From contig NZ_FQUF01000023.1 of the NCBI RefSeq assembly GCF_900129085.1, positions 1-39,218 on the forward strand: a stretch of DNA of 39,218 bases. Reading direction: 5' to 3'. Numbering within the stretch: position 1 is the first letter of the stretch; the number at the start of each line of letters is the position of its first letter. The stretch is from Atopostipes suicloacalis DSM 15692. Its GTDB lineage: Bacteria; Bacillota; Bacilli; Lactobacillales; Carnobacteriaceae_A. Shown one piece after another: positions 16,618 through 23,984 of this stretch. Both the position numbers and the translations under genes were made by a program. Below the pieces are notes generated by a model. The model searched no databases, had not been told where the DNA came from, and saw only the letters and a list, made by a program, of their open reading frames with translations.

Positions 16618-17085
16618 TTAGTGTTCTAAACCTGGAGCTTTTCCTAGGTCTCCTTGAATCATCCAGATACGTTTGTCCACGTCTCCCTTGATGGCTATTA
16701 ACATATCTTGTGAAACTAGGTCATTTTCTTCATCTGAAATTTGAATACCTTTTTCTAAGGTATCTGCTATTTTCTTGTAGTTTTCAAGTAATCTAGCTAA
16801 TTGTTCCTCGATTGTGTGGTCAAAAGTTCCCTTAGTTTCTTCTAGTTGTGTGTTTTCATGAAAGGCTTGTAACGTAGAATAAGGTGCGCCATCTAATGTT
16901 ACGAGTCGTTCTGCTACTTCATCTACCTGATCGTCAATATCGTCAATAAAGTCATCTAGTAATGGATGGTAGAATAAGAAACCATGATCCCGCATATACC
17001 AGTGAGTTTGATGAACGATTACACGCATTGTGTATAAATCAGCTACAATTTGGTTCAATATATCCTTTGTCTTTGAATAAACCAT
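16618..17085 (-). CDS. dps: Dps-family ferritin-like protein
   Basis: 155 aa, twelve-subunit iron-storage protein that oxidises Fe2+ with peroxide and protects DNA. The inter-subunit ferroxidase residues H28, H40, D44, D55 and E59 keep the spacing known from Listeria Dps. The characteristic VHQTHWYM and FHPLLDD-like segments are present, as is DEVAERLVTLDG. I start at 17085, after a GGGAG site; the longer open frame runs through the promoter and would add an unnatural hydrophobic leader. A PerR-box-like sequence covers the -10 element, which fits peroxide control. Monocistronic with its own terminator. Confidence 0.93.
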   Translation of the reverse strand: MVYSKTKDILNQIVADLYTMRVIVHQTHWYMRDHGFLFYHPLLDDFIDDIDDQVDEVAERLVTLDGAPYSTLQAFHENTQLEETKGTFDHTIEEQLARLLENYKKIADTLEKGIQISDEENDLVSQDMLIAIKGDVDKRIWMIQGDLGKAPGLEH

Positions 17086-17129
17086 AATATGCAAAACTCC
17101 CTTTTCTTTTATATTTAATAACCACTTCT

Positions 17130-17166
17130 TAATAATTATTATAACTAAAAGAAAAATAATAATCAA
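17130..17166 (-). promoter_or_regulatory. dps promoter overlapped by a PerR-box-like sequence
   Basis: On the minus strand TTGATT (17161-17166) and TATAAT (17138-17143) are 17 bp apart. The stretch 17130-17144 reads TTATAATAATTATTA, close to the PerR consensus TTATAATNATTATAA, and covers the -10 box as expected for a repressor site. Confidence 0.7.
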
Positions 17167-17182
17167 GAATTTGTACTCGTAT

Positions 17183-18424
17183 TTAATGATTTTTCAAGGA
17201 ATAATTTTCAATCGGTTGTACGGCCTTCATATAGTTTTCTTTTTTAAGATCGGGGATACTTAACATGGTCAATAAGCTCAAGACATAGAGACTGGCCAAG
17301 AACAACATAACCATTGGAACGCCCGACTTTTCTAGAATCATTCCAATTATGACGGAAGAAAAGCCTCCAACTGCTCGTCCTACATTTAAAATCGTGTTAT
17401 TCGCAATGGTGCGAATACGCTGAGGATAGAGCAAGGTGGTGATCGCTGCATAGCCGGTGAACATCCTATTAACAAAGAAACCGACGATGGCACCACCTAG
17501 AATCATCATCCAAGTTGTGTTTGCAAGGGTGAACAAGTAAACCGAAATAGCTGAACTTATTAGGAAAATACCGAAACTTTTTCGTGGCCCAATGCGATCG
17601 AGTATTTGACCGAAAACAAACATGCCTAAACACATTCCTAAAATTGTGGCAATCATCCATTGTGAAGAATCACTAACGGAAATACCTAATTGCGTCTGCA
17701 TCATGGTCGGCAACCAATTCATCATTCCGAAGTAACCCGCAATTTGGACGGTCGCCATCATCATTAACGAAAGCGTCAATCTACTTAGCTCGGGAGTCTC
17801 GAATAATTCTTTAATCTTTGGCTTATTTTGCTCAATTTTCGAATTCGCTTCTGCGCCTCGTTCTGTAATAGTTTCTTCATCGATAAAGAAGTGTGTCCAA
17901 AGAACCATTCCAATCGGTAAAAAGCCAAAGAGAAATAAACCACGCCAACCTAACGATGGCGCAATGAAAGCTGCTAAAACAGCAGCGGAGATTGAACCAA
18001 TTTGGCCAACAATTCCATTTAATGAAGAAATTCTCCCCATTTTTTCTAGAGGAACAATGCCTGCCATTATAGAAATCGCTACCCCATACTCTCCACCTAC
18101 CCCGATTCCGGAAATAAATCGTAAAAGATAGAGGATATATACATTATCCGCAAAATAAATTAAGCCGGTTGCCAAACTATAAATAAAGACAGTAAACTTA
18201 AATACATTAAATTTATTGTGTCGGTCTGCTAAAACCCCAAAAAGCAAACCGCCTAGAAGCATCCCCAAGTTTGTAATTGTCCCAATCCAACCCGCTTCCG
18301 AACCGGATAAATTTAAATCTGCAATAATACTAGACAATGAAAAAGATAGAAACATTACGTTCATATCGTCTAAACCCGAGCCTATAATCGAGGTGGCCAG
18401 TGCCCGTTTATCATTTGTCTTCAT
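17183..18424 (-). CDS. MFS transporter, probable organic-anion carrier
   Basis: 413 aa with twelve predicted helices. It has the MFS loop 2-3 signature GVLADRHNK (63-71), RFISGIGVGGEYG in helix 4, and acidic D19-D20 in helix 1, a feature shared with the aromatic-acid/sialate branch of the superfamily. It follows pyrE by 26 bp with a GAGGAG site, so it is probably in the pyrF-pyrE transcript. That context suggests a pyrimidine-related acid such as orotate, but the sequence does not prove a substrate. It ends right at the -35 region of dps. Confidence 0.82.
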   Translation of the reverse strand: MKTNDKRALATSIIGSGLDDMNVMFLSFSLSSIIADLNLSGSEAGWIGTITNLGMLLGGLLFGVLADRHNKFNVFKFTVFIYSLATGLIYFADNVYILYLLRFISGIGVGGEYGVAISIMAGIVPLEKMGRISSLNGIVGQIGSISAAVLAAFIAPSLGWRGLFLFGFLPIGMVLWTHFFIDEETITERGAEANSKIEQNKPKIKELFETPELSRLTLSLMMMATVQIAGYFGMMNWLPTMMQTQLGISVSDSSQWMIATILGMCLGMFVFGQILDRIGPRKSFGIFLISSAISVYLFTLANTTWMMILGGAIVGFFVNRMFTGYAAITTLLYPQRIRTIANNTILNVGRAVGGFSSVIIGMILEKSGVPMVMLFLASLYVLSLLTMLSIPDLKKENYMKAVQPIENYSLKNH

Positions 18425-18450
18425 TTAAACATCTCCTCGTCCTTCTTCAA

Positions 18451-19092
18451 TTATTCTACTTCTTTTGACCATGTTTCTGGATCTTTATACCAGGCATTCA
18501 AGGTCTCTTTATATGGCAATAATTCCTCGTCCGCAGCCGCCACTTCAATCAGTTCCGGATAACCAATCAACGTATGTAAATCATACGTCTGCTTTTCAAA
18601 AGCCTCATGACCTTTTTGAAGCTCGTAACTAAAAATCGCTGCCGCTCCCAGTACCTCACCACCAGCTGCTGTAACCTTTTCAGCCGCCTCGATTACACTT
18701 TTCCCAGTACTAATCAAATCTTCTACCATGACCACTTTTTGTCCTTCTTCAATCCGTCCTTCAATCGCATTTTTCTTCCCATGCCCTTTGTTATTTGAAC
18801 GAACATACACCATCGGCAAATCCATTTTATCCGCAATAATCGCAGCATGCGGAATCCCCGCTGTCGCCGTTCCAGCAATCACCTCAACCTCAGGATAATG
18901 AAATTGAATAAGTTCCACCAGTTCCTCTTCGATAAATGACCTCACTTCAGGAAAACTCATAATAAGGCGATTGTCGCAATAGATTGGTGCTTTCAGTCCG
19001 CTTGCCCAAGTAAAAGGGTTAGCTGGATTTAAAGAAATAGCTTGAATATCCATTAAAGCTTTAGCAATTTTTTGTGTTTTATTGATTATCAT
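18451..19092 (-). CDS. pyrE: Orotate phosphoribosyltransferase
   Basis: 213 aa. Joins orotate and PRPP to give OMP in UMP synthesis. The PRPP-binding motif VMVEDLISTGKS (121-132) with its two acidic residues, the pyrophosphate segment GTATAGIPHA (74-83) and the flexible catalytic loop KGHGKKNAIEG (102-112) are all present. The start overlaps the end of pyrF by 14 bp, indicating translational coupling. The other pyr genes are not adjacent, so the operon is split relative to the usual Gram-positive cluster. Confidence 0.95.
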   Translation of the reverse strand: MIINKTQKIAKALMDIQAISLNPANPFTWASGLKAPIYCDNRLIMSFPEVRSFIEEELVELIQFHYPEVEVIAGTATAGIPHAAIIADKMDLPMVYVRSNNKGHGKKNAIEGRIEEGQKVVMVEDLISTGKSVIEAAEKVTAAGGEVLGAAAIFSYELQKGHEAFEKQTYDLHTLIGYPELIEVAAADEELLPYKETLNAWYKDPETWSKEVE

Positions 19093-19825
19093 TTGATTGA
19101 ACTCCTTCTTTTAAAGTTTTTTCCCAATCGTTTTGAATTTTTTGGTAAGTTTCAAAAGGATTTTCGGCTTTAGTAATTGGTCTGCCGACGACTATGTAAT
19201 CACTACCTCCTAAAGCTGCTTGCTTTGGGGTTGCTATTCGTGTTTGATCGTCTGTAATTTTTGTTTCTAGGCGGATACCTGGAGTAACCGTTAAAAATTT
19301 TTCTGAAATTTCTTCATGAATGATTTTGGCTTCTAAAGGAGAGCAGACAACTCCATCCAATCCCGCTGTATTCGCCAGTTTTGCATAATCTAAAATACTT
19401 TCTTCTAAAGAAAGAAAACTTTTCTGTTCTTTTTTAAACGCTTCTTCAGATAAAGAGGTTAACTGTGTCACAGCAATCAATCTTGGTCGTGTTTGACCGG
19501 GAGGGGTTCCTTGTTCTAACCCTTCTCTAGCTGCTTCCATCATTTTTCTGCCACCTTGGGCATGAACATTGACCATTCCTACCCCTAATTGAGCTAGAAC
19601 TTTCATTGCTTTTTGGACGGTATTTGGAATATCGTGTAGTTTTAAGTCCAAAAAAATATCGTGATTGGAATCAATAAGATCAATCACGATATCAGGACCG
19701 CTGGAATAAAATAGCTCCATTCCAATTTTAATATTTAATTTTTCATCGCCAAAAGAAGTAAGAAAAGCATGAACTTCAGACGCTTTATTAAAATCTAATG
19801 CAATAATCGGCTTTCTTTTTTCCAT
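19079..19825 (-). CDS. pyrF: Orotidine 5'-phosphate decarboxylase
   Basis: 248 aa. Last step of UMP synthesis, in the cytosol. ALDF near the N terminus and the catalytic DLKLHDIPNT (D60, K62, D65) are diagnostic; PGIR and VVGRPIT supply the phosphate site. I start at 19825, where AGAGGGG precedes the ATG by eight bases; an in-frame ATG at 19870 lies in the leader stem-loop and would lengthen the protein abnormally. First gene of pyrF-pyrE-MFS, with a consensus promoter and a structured 70-nt leader. No classic PyrR binding loop is apparent. Confidence 0.95.
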   Translation of the reverse strand: MEKRKPIIALDFNKASEVHAFLTSFGDEKLNIKIGMELFYSSGPDIVIDLIDSNHDIFLDLKLHDIPNTVQKAMKVLAQLGVGMVNVHAQGGRKMMEAAREGLEQGTPPGQTRPRLIAVTQLTSLSEEAFKKEQKSFLSLEESILDYAKLANTAGLDGVVCSPLEAKIIHEEISEKFLTVTPGIRLETKITDDQTRIATPKQAALGGSDYIVVGRPITKAENPFETYQKIQNDWEKTLKEGVQSNDNQ

Positions 19826-19848
19826 GATTTGTCCCCTCTCTAAAATTT

Positions 19849-19887
19849 CCAACAATACTCTTTCATCCAATTCTCATTTATTGTTGG
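19849..19887 (-). promoter_or_regulatory. Stem-loop in the pyrF leader
   Basis: CCAACAATA (19879-19887 read on the minus strand) pairs perfectly with TATTGTTGG (19849-19857) across a 21-base loop. The 3' arm ends about 24 bases before the ATG, just upstream of the ribosome site. There is no T run, so it is not a terminator. Confidence 0.55.
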
Positions 19888-19900
19888 CCAAACTTTAGAT

Positions 19901-19929
19901 AGTATAAAGGGTGTTTTTTGGTTTGTCAA
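19901..19929 (-). promoter_or_regulatory. pyrF promoter
   Basis: Minus-strand TTGACA (19924-19929), 17-bp spacer, TATACT (19901-19906): a near-consensus housekeeping promoter. Confidence 0.85.
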
Positions 19930-20031
19930 TTCTTTTTTGGAAGTTTTTTTATAAGATTTACTGAGATTTCTTTAACTTCTTCCGCAAAGCTCATTTATTC
20001 TCTCTAATTGATTAAATAAAGGAGAGAAATC

Positions 20032-20262
20032 ATGTTAATAAAACCACGCATGAAATCCATCAATCATTTTGTTTTAGAATTTATGAATTATCGAATGAGG
20101 TTACAGGTTGAGGATAACAGAAGATACTAGAATCAAATGAAAGGCTTGCAAGGTGAGCAGCTGTTTAATCAGTTGATCAATCACTCGCAGCTGATTATTA
20201 GAGTGCTGAATCAAAAAATAATTAGATATTCTAATGGACCAATGACTTATTATAAAAGATGA
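20032..20262 (+). pseudogene. Small gene interrupted by an in-frame TAG
   Basis: An ATG at 20032 preceded by AAAGGAGAG opens a frame that meets TAG at 20128-20130 after 32 codons. It continues in the same frame to TGA at 20260-20262, giving 76 sense codons in total. Both halves look protein-like and basic (LIKPRMKSINHFVLEF; QLFNQLINHSQLIIRVL). No family is recognised. The simplest reading is a nonsense-mutated small gene; an ATG at 20137 without a clear ribosome site could restart the second half. A sequencing error is also possible. The rest of the 19.93-20.63 kb gap holds the 52-bp array and a terminator. Confidence 0.45.
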
Positions 20263-20276
20263 TTCTTTTTAAAGGG

Positions 20277-20534
20277 TTATCCTAAGAAGTGGGGTTCAGT
20301 TTTGCGCTCACTTGTGAGGATAGAGCCGTTACCCTAAAGAGTTGGAGCTAGTTTTGCGCTTACTCCTGAGGATAGAGCCGTTACCCTAAGGAGTTGGAGC
20401 TATTTTTGCGTTAACTCCTGAGGATAGAACCGTTACCCTAAGGAGTTGGAGCTATTTTTGCGCTTACTTCTGAGGATAGAACCGTTACCCTAAGGAGTTG
20501 GAGCTATTTTTGCGTTAAATCCTTAGGATAGAAT
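20277..20534 (+). repeat. Tandem array of five 52-bp hairpin units (family B)
   Basis: Units begin at 20277, 20329, 20381, 20433 and 20485 with an exact 52-bp period. Each has near-palindromic arms CCTAAGGAGT and ACTCCTGAGG around GGAGCTATTTTTGCG, and a linker GATAGARCCGTTA. The first and last units are the most diverged, as at the edges of tandem arrays. The sequence is unrelated to family A. It lies upstream of pyrF and downstream of the PTS gene, both on the minus strand. Confidence 0.93.
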
Positions 20535-20561
20535 ACTTTTGATTCTAAATTTCACTTAAAA

Positions 20562-20610
20562 TCAAAAAAACAGCTCCCTTTCATTTGTTTTCTGAAAGGG
20601 AGCTGTTTTT
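20562..20610 (-). terminator. Terminator of the PTS IICB gene
   Basis: A 17-bp stem (20567-20583 with 20593-20609) followed on the minus strand by seven T. It lies 16 bp past the stop codon. Confidence 0.93.
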
Positions 20611-20625
20611 ATTTTTAAAGATGGA

Positions 20626-22116
20626 TTATTTCATTCGAAGCTTTTCAATTTCATCTGCTACAAATTGAACTTCTGTTCCAACGATCACTTGAATATTGTG
20701 ATCGCTTGTAATGTTGGTTCCTGGAACTCTTGCTTCTTTGATGCGTGCTTCGTTGACTTGGTCCATGTCGTTGACATCCACACGTAAACGAGTCGCACAA
20801 TAATTGATGGTGTCCACATTATCTGGTCCACCCAAACCGTCTAAAATAATTTGAGCTTGTCTTGTAAATTCTGAGCCATCTTGGGAAGTTGCTGCAGCTG
20901 GTGCTGTACCAACTCCTGCTGTTGCTGTTGCAGGTTCTTCTTCCATTGATGGTCCCACTTCGATTCCTCGTCCGGGTGTTTGAATATCGAATTGAACGAT
21001 TGCCCAACGGAAACCGAAATAGTAAATTAAAGCAAAGACGAGTCCTTGTAGGAATAACATAATTGGTTGGTTCGCTAAGGGCAAGTTGAAGGATAAGAAA
21101 TAATCAATAAATCCTGCACTAAAACCAAAGCCTGCTGTCCAACCGAAGAAAGCTGAGACAAATAAAGAAACGCCTGTAAATATTGCATGTAGTAAGTACA
21201 ATTGTGGTGCAATAAACATAAACGCAAACTCTAATGGTTCTGTAACTCCAGTTAAGAAAGAAGCAAAACCAGCAGCGACCATTAAGGAAGCAGTTTCTGC
21301 TTTTTTGTCTTCATCGGCTAGTTGATACATCGCAAATGCAGCAGCAGGTAAACCAAACATCATTACAGGAAAGAAACCGGCTTGGTACATTCCAGTTACA
21401 CCTAATTCTCCAGTTCCTGCCCAGAAGTTTCCGATATCATTAATTCCTGCCACATCAAACCAGAAGACCGAGTTAAGTGCATGGTGTAAACCGACTGGAA
21501 TGAGTAAACGGTTAAAGAAGCCATACAAGCCGGCTCCGACCGCACCTAAGCTACTAATTCCTGTACCAAAGGCAACCAATGCATTATAAATTGGTGGCCA
21601 AGTAAACATTAAAATAAAAGTTAAAAATAGCATAGTAACCGCTGTTAGAATAGGCGGTAAGCGACGGCCACTAAAGAAGGCAAGCGCTTGTGGTAGCCGC
21701 GTTTTACTAAATCGATTATAAATAGCTGCGGCGATTGCACCGACTAAAATACCAATAAATTGGTTTTCAATGTTTCCAAAAGCTGCATCGACTGCTTCGA
21801 CATCAATTTGTTGAAGCATAGCCACACTATCTGGACTTAAAAGATTGGTCACTACGAGATAACCAACCAGCCCACTCAGCGCCGAAGCCCCGTTTTGGTC
21901 TTTAGACATTCCAAGGGCTACACCGACTGCGAATAAAATAGGCATAAAGTCAATTAAAGAGCTACCTGCTGTAATTAAAAAGGCAGCAACGGGGCTTTCG
22001 CCACCCCAACCTGAAGGGTCAATCCAATAACCTATTCCTAGTAAAACAGCAGCTGCTGGTAAAACAGCAACCGGAAGCATTAAGGAACGACCAATTCTTT
22101 GTAAATATGACTTCAT
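20626..22116 (-). CDS. nagE: PTS EIICB, N-acetylglucosamine type
   Basis: 496 aa. IIC domain (about 1-380, ten helices) imports and phosphorylates the sugar; IIB domain (about 415-496) carries the phospho-cysteine C440 in INYCATRLR. GLHHALNSVFWFD, TGVTEPLEFAFMF and the linker QTPGRG match glucose-superfamily permeases, with closest resemblance to NagE. No IIA domain is fused, so a separate IIA is needed. The gene is alone, under a strong promoter with a cre over the start region, so CcpA repression is expected. The leader of about 200 nt has alternative pairings. GlcNAc is the best guess; glucose cannot be excluded. Confidence 0.85.
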   Translation of the reverse strand: MKSYLQRIGRSLMLPVAVLPAAAVLLGIGYWIDPSGWGGESPVAAFLITAGSSLIDFMPILFAVGVALGMSKDQNGASALSGLVGYLVVTNLLSPDSVAMLQQIDVEAVDAAFGNIENQFIGILVGAIAAAIYNRFSKTRLPQALAFFSGRRLPPILTAVTMLFLTFILMFTWPPIYNALVAFGTGISSLGAVGAGLYGFFNRLLIPVGLHHALNSVFWFDVAGINDIGNFWAGTGELGVTGMYQAGFFPVMMFGLPAAAFAMYQLADEDKKAETASLMVAAGFASFLTGVTEPLEFAFMFIAPQLYLLHAIFTGVSLFVSAFFGWTAGFGFSAGFIDYFLSFNLPLANQPIMLFLQGLVFALIYYFGFRWAIVQFDIQTPGRGIEVGPSMEEEPATATAGVGTAPAAATSQDGSEFTRQAQIILDGLGGPDNVDTINYCATRLRVDVNDMDQVNEARIKEARVPGTNITSDHNIQVIVGTEVQFVADEIEKLRMK

Positions 22117-22165
22117 TAATTTTCCTCCTAAAATAAAATGGAATTAAATGAGTACAAAAATATTA

Positions 22166-22316
22166 CCGAAAATGGCCCCCTCTCTTATTTTTTCGGATGT
22201 TTGCTTCTTAGTTTTTATTTTAATTTTTTCTAGATGAATTAAGCAATAAATCGAAATAATAACTGATCGTATAAAATTTTTCCATAATTTTGAAGCGTAA
22301 CATCCTTAATCCGAAA
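22166..22316 (-). promoter_or_regulatory. Structured leader with mutually exclusive stems
   Basis: In the minus-strand transcript, segment A (TTTTCGGAT, 22309-22317) can pair perfectly with segment B (ATCCGAAAA, 22190-22198). B can instead pair by CCGAAAA with segment C (TTTTCGG, 22166-22172). C lies about 50 nt before the start codon. No T run follows the B-C stem, so any switch would act on message stability or processing and not by simple termination. The rest of 22117-22502 holds the promoter and no gene. Confidence 0.4.
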
Positions 22317-22370
22317 AGAAAGCGTTTTCTTTTCAGGCTTTATTATAGCAATATTATAAAATCATATCAA
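22317..22370 (-). promoter_or_regulatory. nagE promoter with downstream cre
   Basis: Minus-strand TTGATA (22365-22370), 17-bp spacer, TATAAT (22342-22347). A cre-like palindrome, AGAAAGCGTTTTCT on the plus strand (22317-22330), covers about +5 to +20, the position for CcpA repression. Confidence 0.8.
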
Positions 22371-22502
22371 CTATTCCTCGAAACGACTGCTCTCCTTATT
22401 TTTTCCTGAAGATCCTTCGTGTTTATGAAAAAGAGGGGACGGATAAAGTCAAATGGACCTATCTGCCCCCAAAAGGAATGAAGTTTTTAGTTTTGATTAT
22501 TT

Positions 22503-23174
22503 TTAATAGAGAGGGGTTCCAAATAGTTGCGTGAGGTACAAGTATTCGCCGTCATAATGAACGCCTACGCCAATTTCTGTGTATTCTTGTTGAACCATAT
22601 TTTCATAGTGGCCTTCACTTTCGACCCAACCTTCAAACAAAAATTTCGCCATTTCTTCTTCAGGCAAATAATATGTGCCCATGGCTAAATTTTCTCCGGC
22701 TCGTTTATAGGGGTAGGAAAGATTTTCTGTTTCAAAAACGGTAAAGGCATCAGAACCATCTGGACGCGTGTGGGAAAAGGATTCTTCTAATTCGACAGCG
22801 CGCACGTAAGCTCCCACTCTTAAGTCATCGTTTGATTGGAGTGTGGATAACTCTTGTTTTTGGCGTAGTTCATTCGTTAATTCAATAATTTTTTCTTCGA
22901 TAACTTCATTATTTACTTCACTATTTTGAGTAGAAATTACAGGTTTTGTTTCTTCAAAATCTTCAGACTCTTCTGAGGCGGAATCAATTTCTCGTCTTTT
23001 TTCTGGTATAGGTCTTTCAATAATATGGTCTATGGTATTGCGATCCGGTAAATATCCCACAATGGTTTCGAGGACATTTCCAGCTTTTGTCCCGGTTAGT
23101 ATGCCGGAAAAAGCCATCCAAAAACCTAAGATGAATACCAAAATTAGACTGAGTATTTTTCTTAAAAGCTTCAT
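22503..23174 (-). CDS. CAP (SCP/PR1) domain exported protein
   Basis: 223 aa. A signal or anchor helix (5-28) is followed by a disordered charged stretch (about 45-90) and a C-terminal CAP domain (about 95-223). CAP landmarks are FSHTRPDG, GENLA, GWVESEGHYENM and IGVGVHYDGEYLYLTQLFG. Bacterial CAP proteins are secreted or membrane-anchored; the biochemical role is mostly unknown, with some involved in cell-envelope or spore processes. Monocistronic, with TTGTAT and TATATT (23233-23238 and 23211-23216) as candidate promoter. No clear terminator follows. Confidence 0.88.
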   Translation of the reverse strand: MKLLRKILSLILVFILGFWMAFSGILTGTKAGNVLETIVGYLPDRNTIDHIIERPIPEKRREIDSASEESEDFEETKPVISTQNSEVNNEVIEEKIIELTNELRQKQELSTLQSNDDLRVGAYVRAVELEESFSHTRPDGSDAFTVFETENLSYPYKRAGENLAMGTYYLPEEEMAKFLFEGWVESEGHYENMVQQEYTEIGVGVHYDGEYLYLTQLFGTPLY

Positions 23175-23210
23175 AGTCTCAAACCTTTCTTATTGGAGTC
23201 GTCTCATTTA

Positions 23211-23238
23211 AATATACAGGTCTGAAAAAGAAATACAA
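23211..23238 (-). promoter_or_regulatory. Candidate promoter of the CAP gene
   Basis: Minus-strand TTGTAT and TATATT are separated by 16 bp, with an AAAGG ribosome site just before the ATG at 23174. Confidence 0.5.
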
Positions 23239-23264
23239 GTCTAATCTTTTCCTTTTTAAAAATT

Positions 23265-23299
23265 AAAATCACCCAATCTTTTTTAGACTGAGTGATTTT
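23265..23299 (-). terminator. Terminator of the acidic lipoprotein gene
   Basis: Imperfect stem AAAATCACCCA with TGAGTGATTTT and a T-rich tail on the minus strand, 36 bp past the stop. Confidence 0.7.
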
Positions 23300-23334
23300 A
23301 TCCTTATACATTAATTTTTTTGCTTTACTCGTTA

Positions 23335-23841
23335 TTAGTCAATGATTTCATTCATTAACAAGCCATCATTTTTAAGGTCAATGATTTTTAGACGGTTTGT
23401 TTTTTTAATGTAGATTGTTTTGTAGGCTTGTTGGCCATCGTCTTCAAAAACAAAGATTCTTTTTCCTGGGTTGTCTACCACTAAGTGTGAAGTATAGTCA
23501 TCAGGATTAAAGAAATCTTGAGCAGAAAGTTCTTCATATTCTTCATGGTCAGAAACGTTTTCTGCGCTCTCTAATTCTTCTTCATCCGCTGAAGCCATAT
23601 CGTCATCACTCACGTCCTCATCAGATGCTTCCTCTGAGTCTGTGTCGGATTCGTTTTCTTCACTTTCTTCTGTATCTTCTGTTTCTTCAACAGTATCTGT
23701 ATCTTCTGCGGTTTCTGTATCTTCTGTTTGATCCGTTTCAGGTGTTAAATCTTCGTCCCCTGAATCTGTGTTGCCACAAGCTGCTAATACTAAAGACAAA
23801 CTTGAAGCGATAAGTAATTTACTCATTTTTTTTCTCATCAT
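23335..23841 (-). CDS. Acidic low-complexity lipoprotein
   Basis: 168 aa. The signal peptide ends in the lipobox LAAC with C22 lipidated. Residues about 25-105 are almost only Asp, Glu, Thr and Ser, a long, very acidic, flexible stalk. A small C-terminal domain (about 108-168: SAQDFFNPDDYTSHLVVDNP, KRIFVFEDDG, YIKKTNRLKIIDL) has alternating hydrophobic residues. I recognise no family for it. The start may be the ATG at 23838 or 23841; both fit AAAGGA. It lies between the CAP gene and the metal ATPase but has its own terminator. Confidence 0.8.
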   Translation of the reverse strand: MMRKKMSKLLIASSLSLVLAACGNTDSGDEDLTPETDQTEDTETAEDTDTVEETEDTEESEENESDTDSEEASDEDVSDDDMASADEEELESAENVSDHEEYEELSAQDFFNPDDYTSHLVVDNPGKRIFVFEDDGQQAYKTIYIKKTNRLKIIDLKNDGLLMNEIID

Positions 23842-23927
23842 CTTCCTTTAAAATAAATTGGCAAGTTTTTGCCTTAAATAAGGTAATATAAAAAAAAAAT
23901 TAATAAAAGATTATGCATTTATTTCAG

Positions 23928-23966
23928 TAAAAAAGTAGGACTTATTCTTTCAAAAAAGTCCTACTT
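23928..23966 (-). terminator. Terminator of the metal ATPase gene
   Basis: Perfect 11-bp stem (23933-23943 with 23956-23966) followed by six T on the minus strand, 19 bp past the stop. Confidence 0.9.
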
Positions 23967-23984
23967 CAAAATTATTATATAGTC

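Noticed and set aside
19825-19930. PyrR-dependent attenuator before pyrF
   Set aside because: There is no terminator stem with a T run and no conserved PyrR binding loop; only a simple hairpin is seen.
22166-22317. Standard riboswitch or LicT/SacY-type antiterminator in the PTS leader
   Set aside because: No RAT-like sequence overlapping a terminator and no known aptamer core could be recognised.
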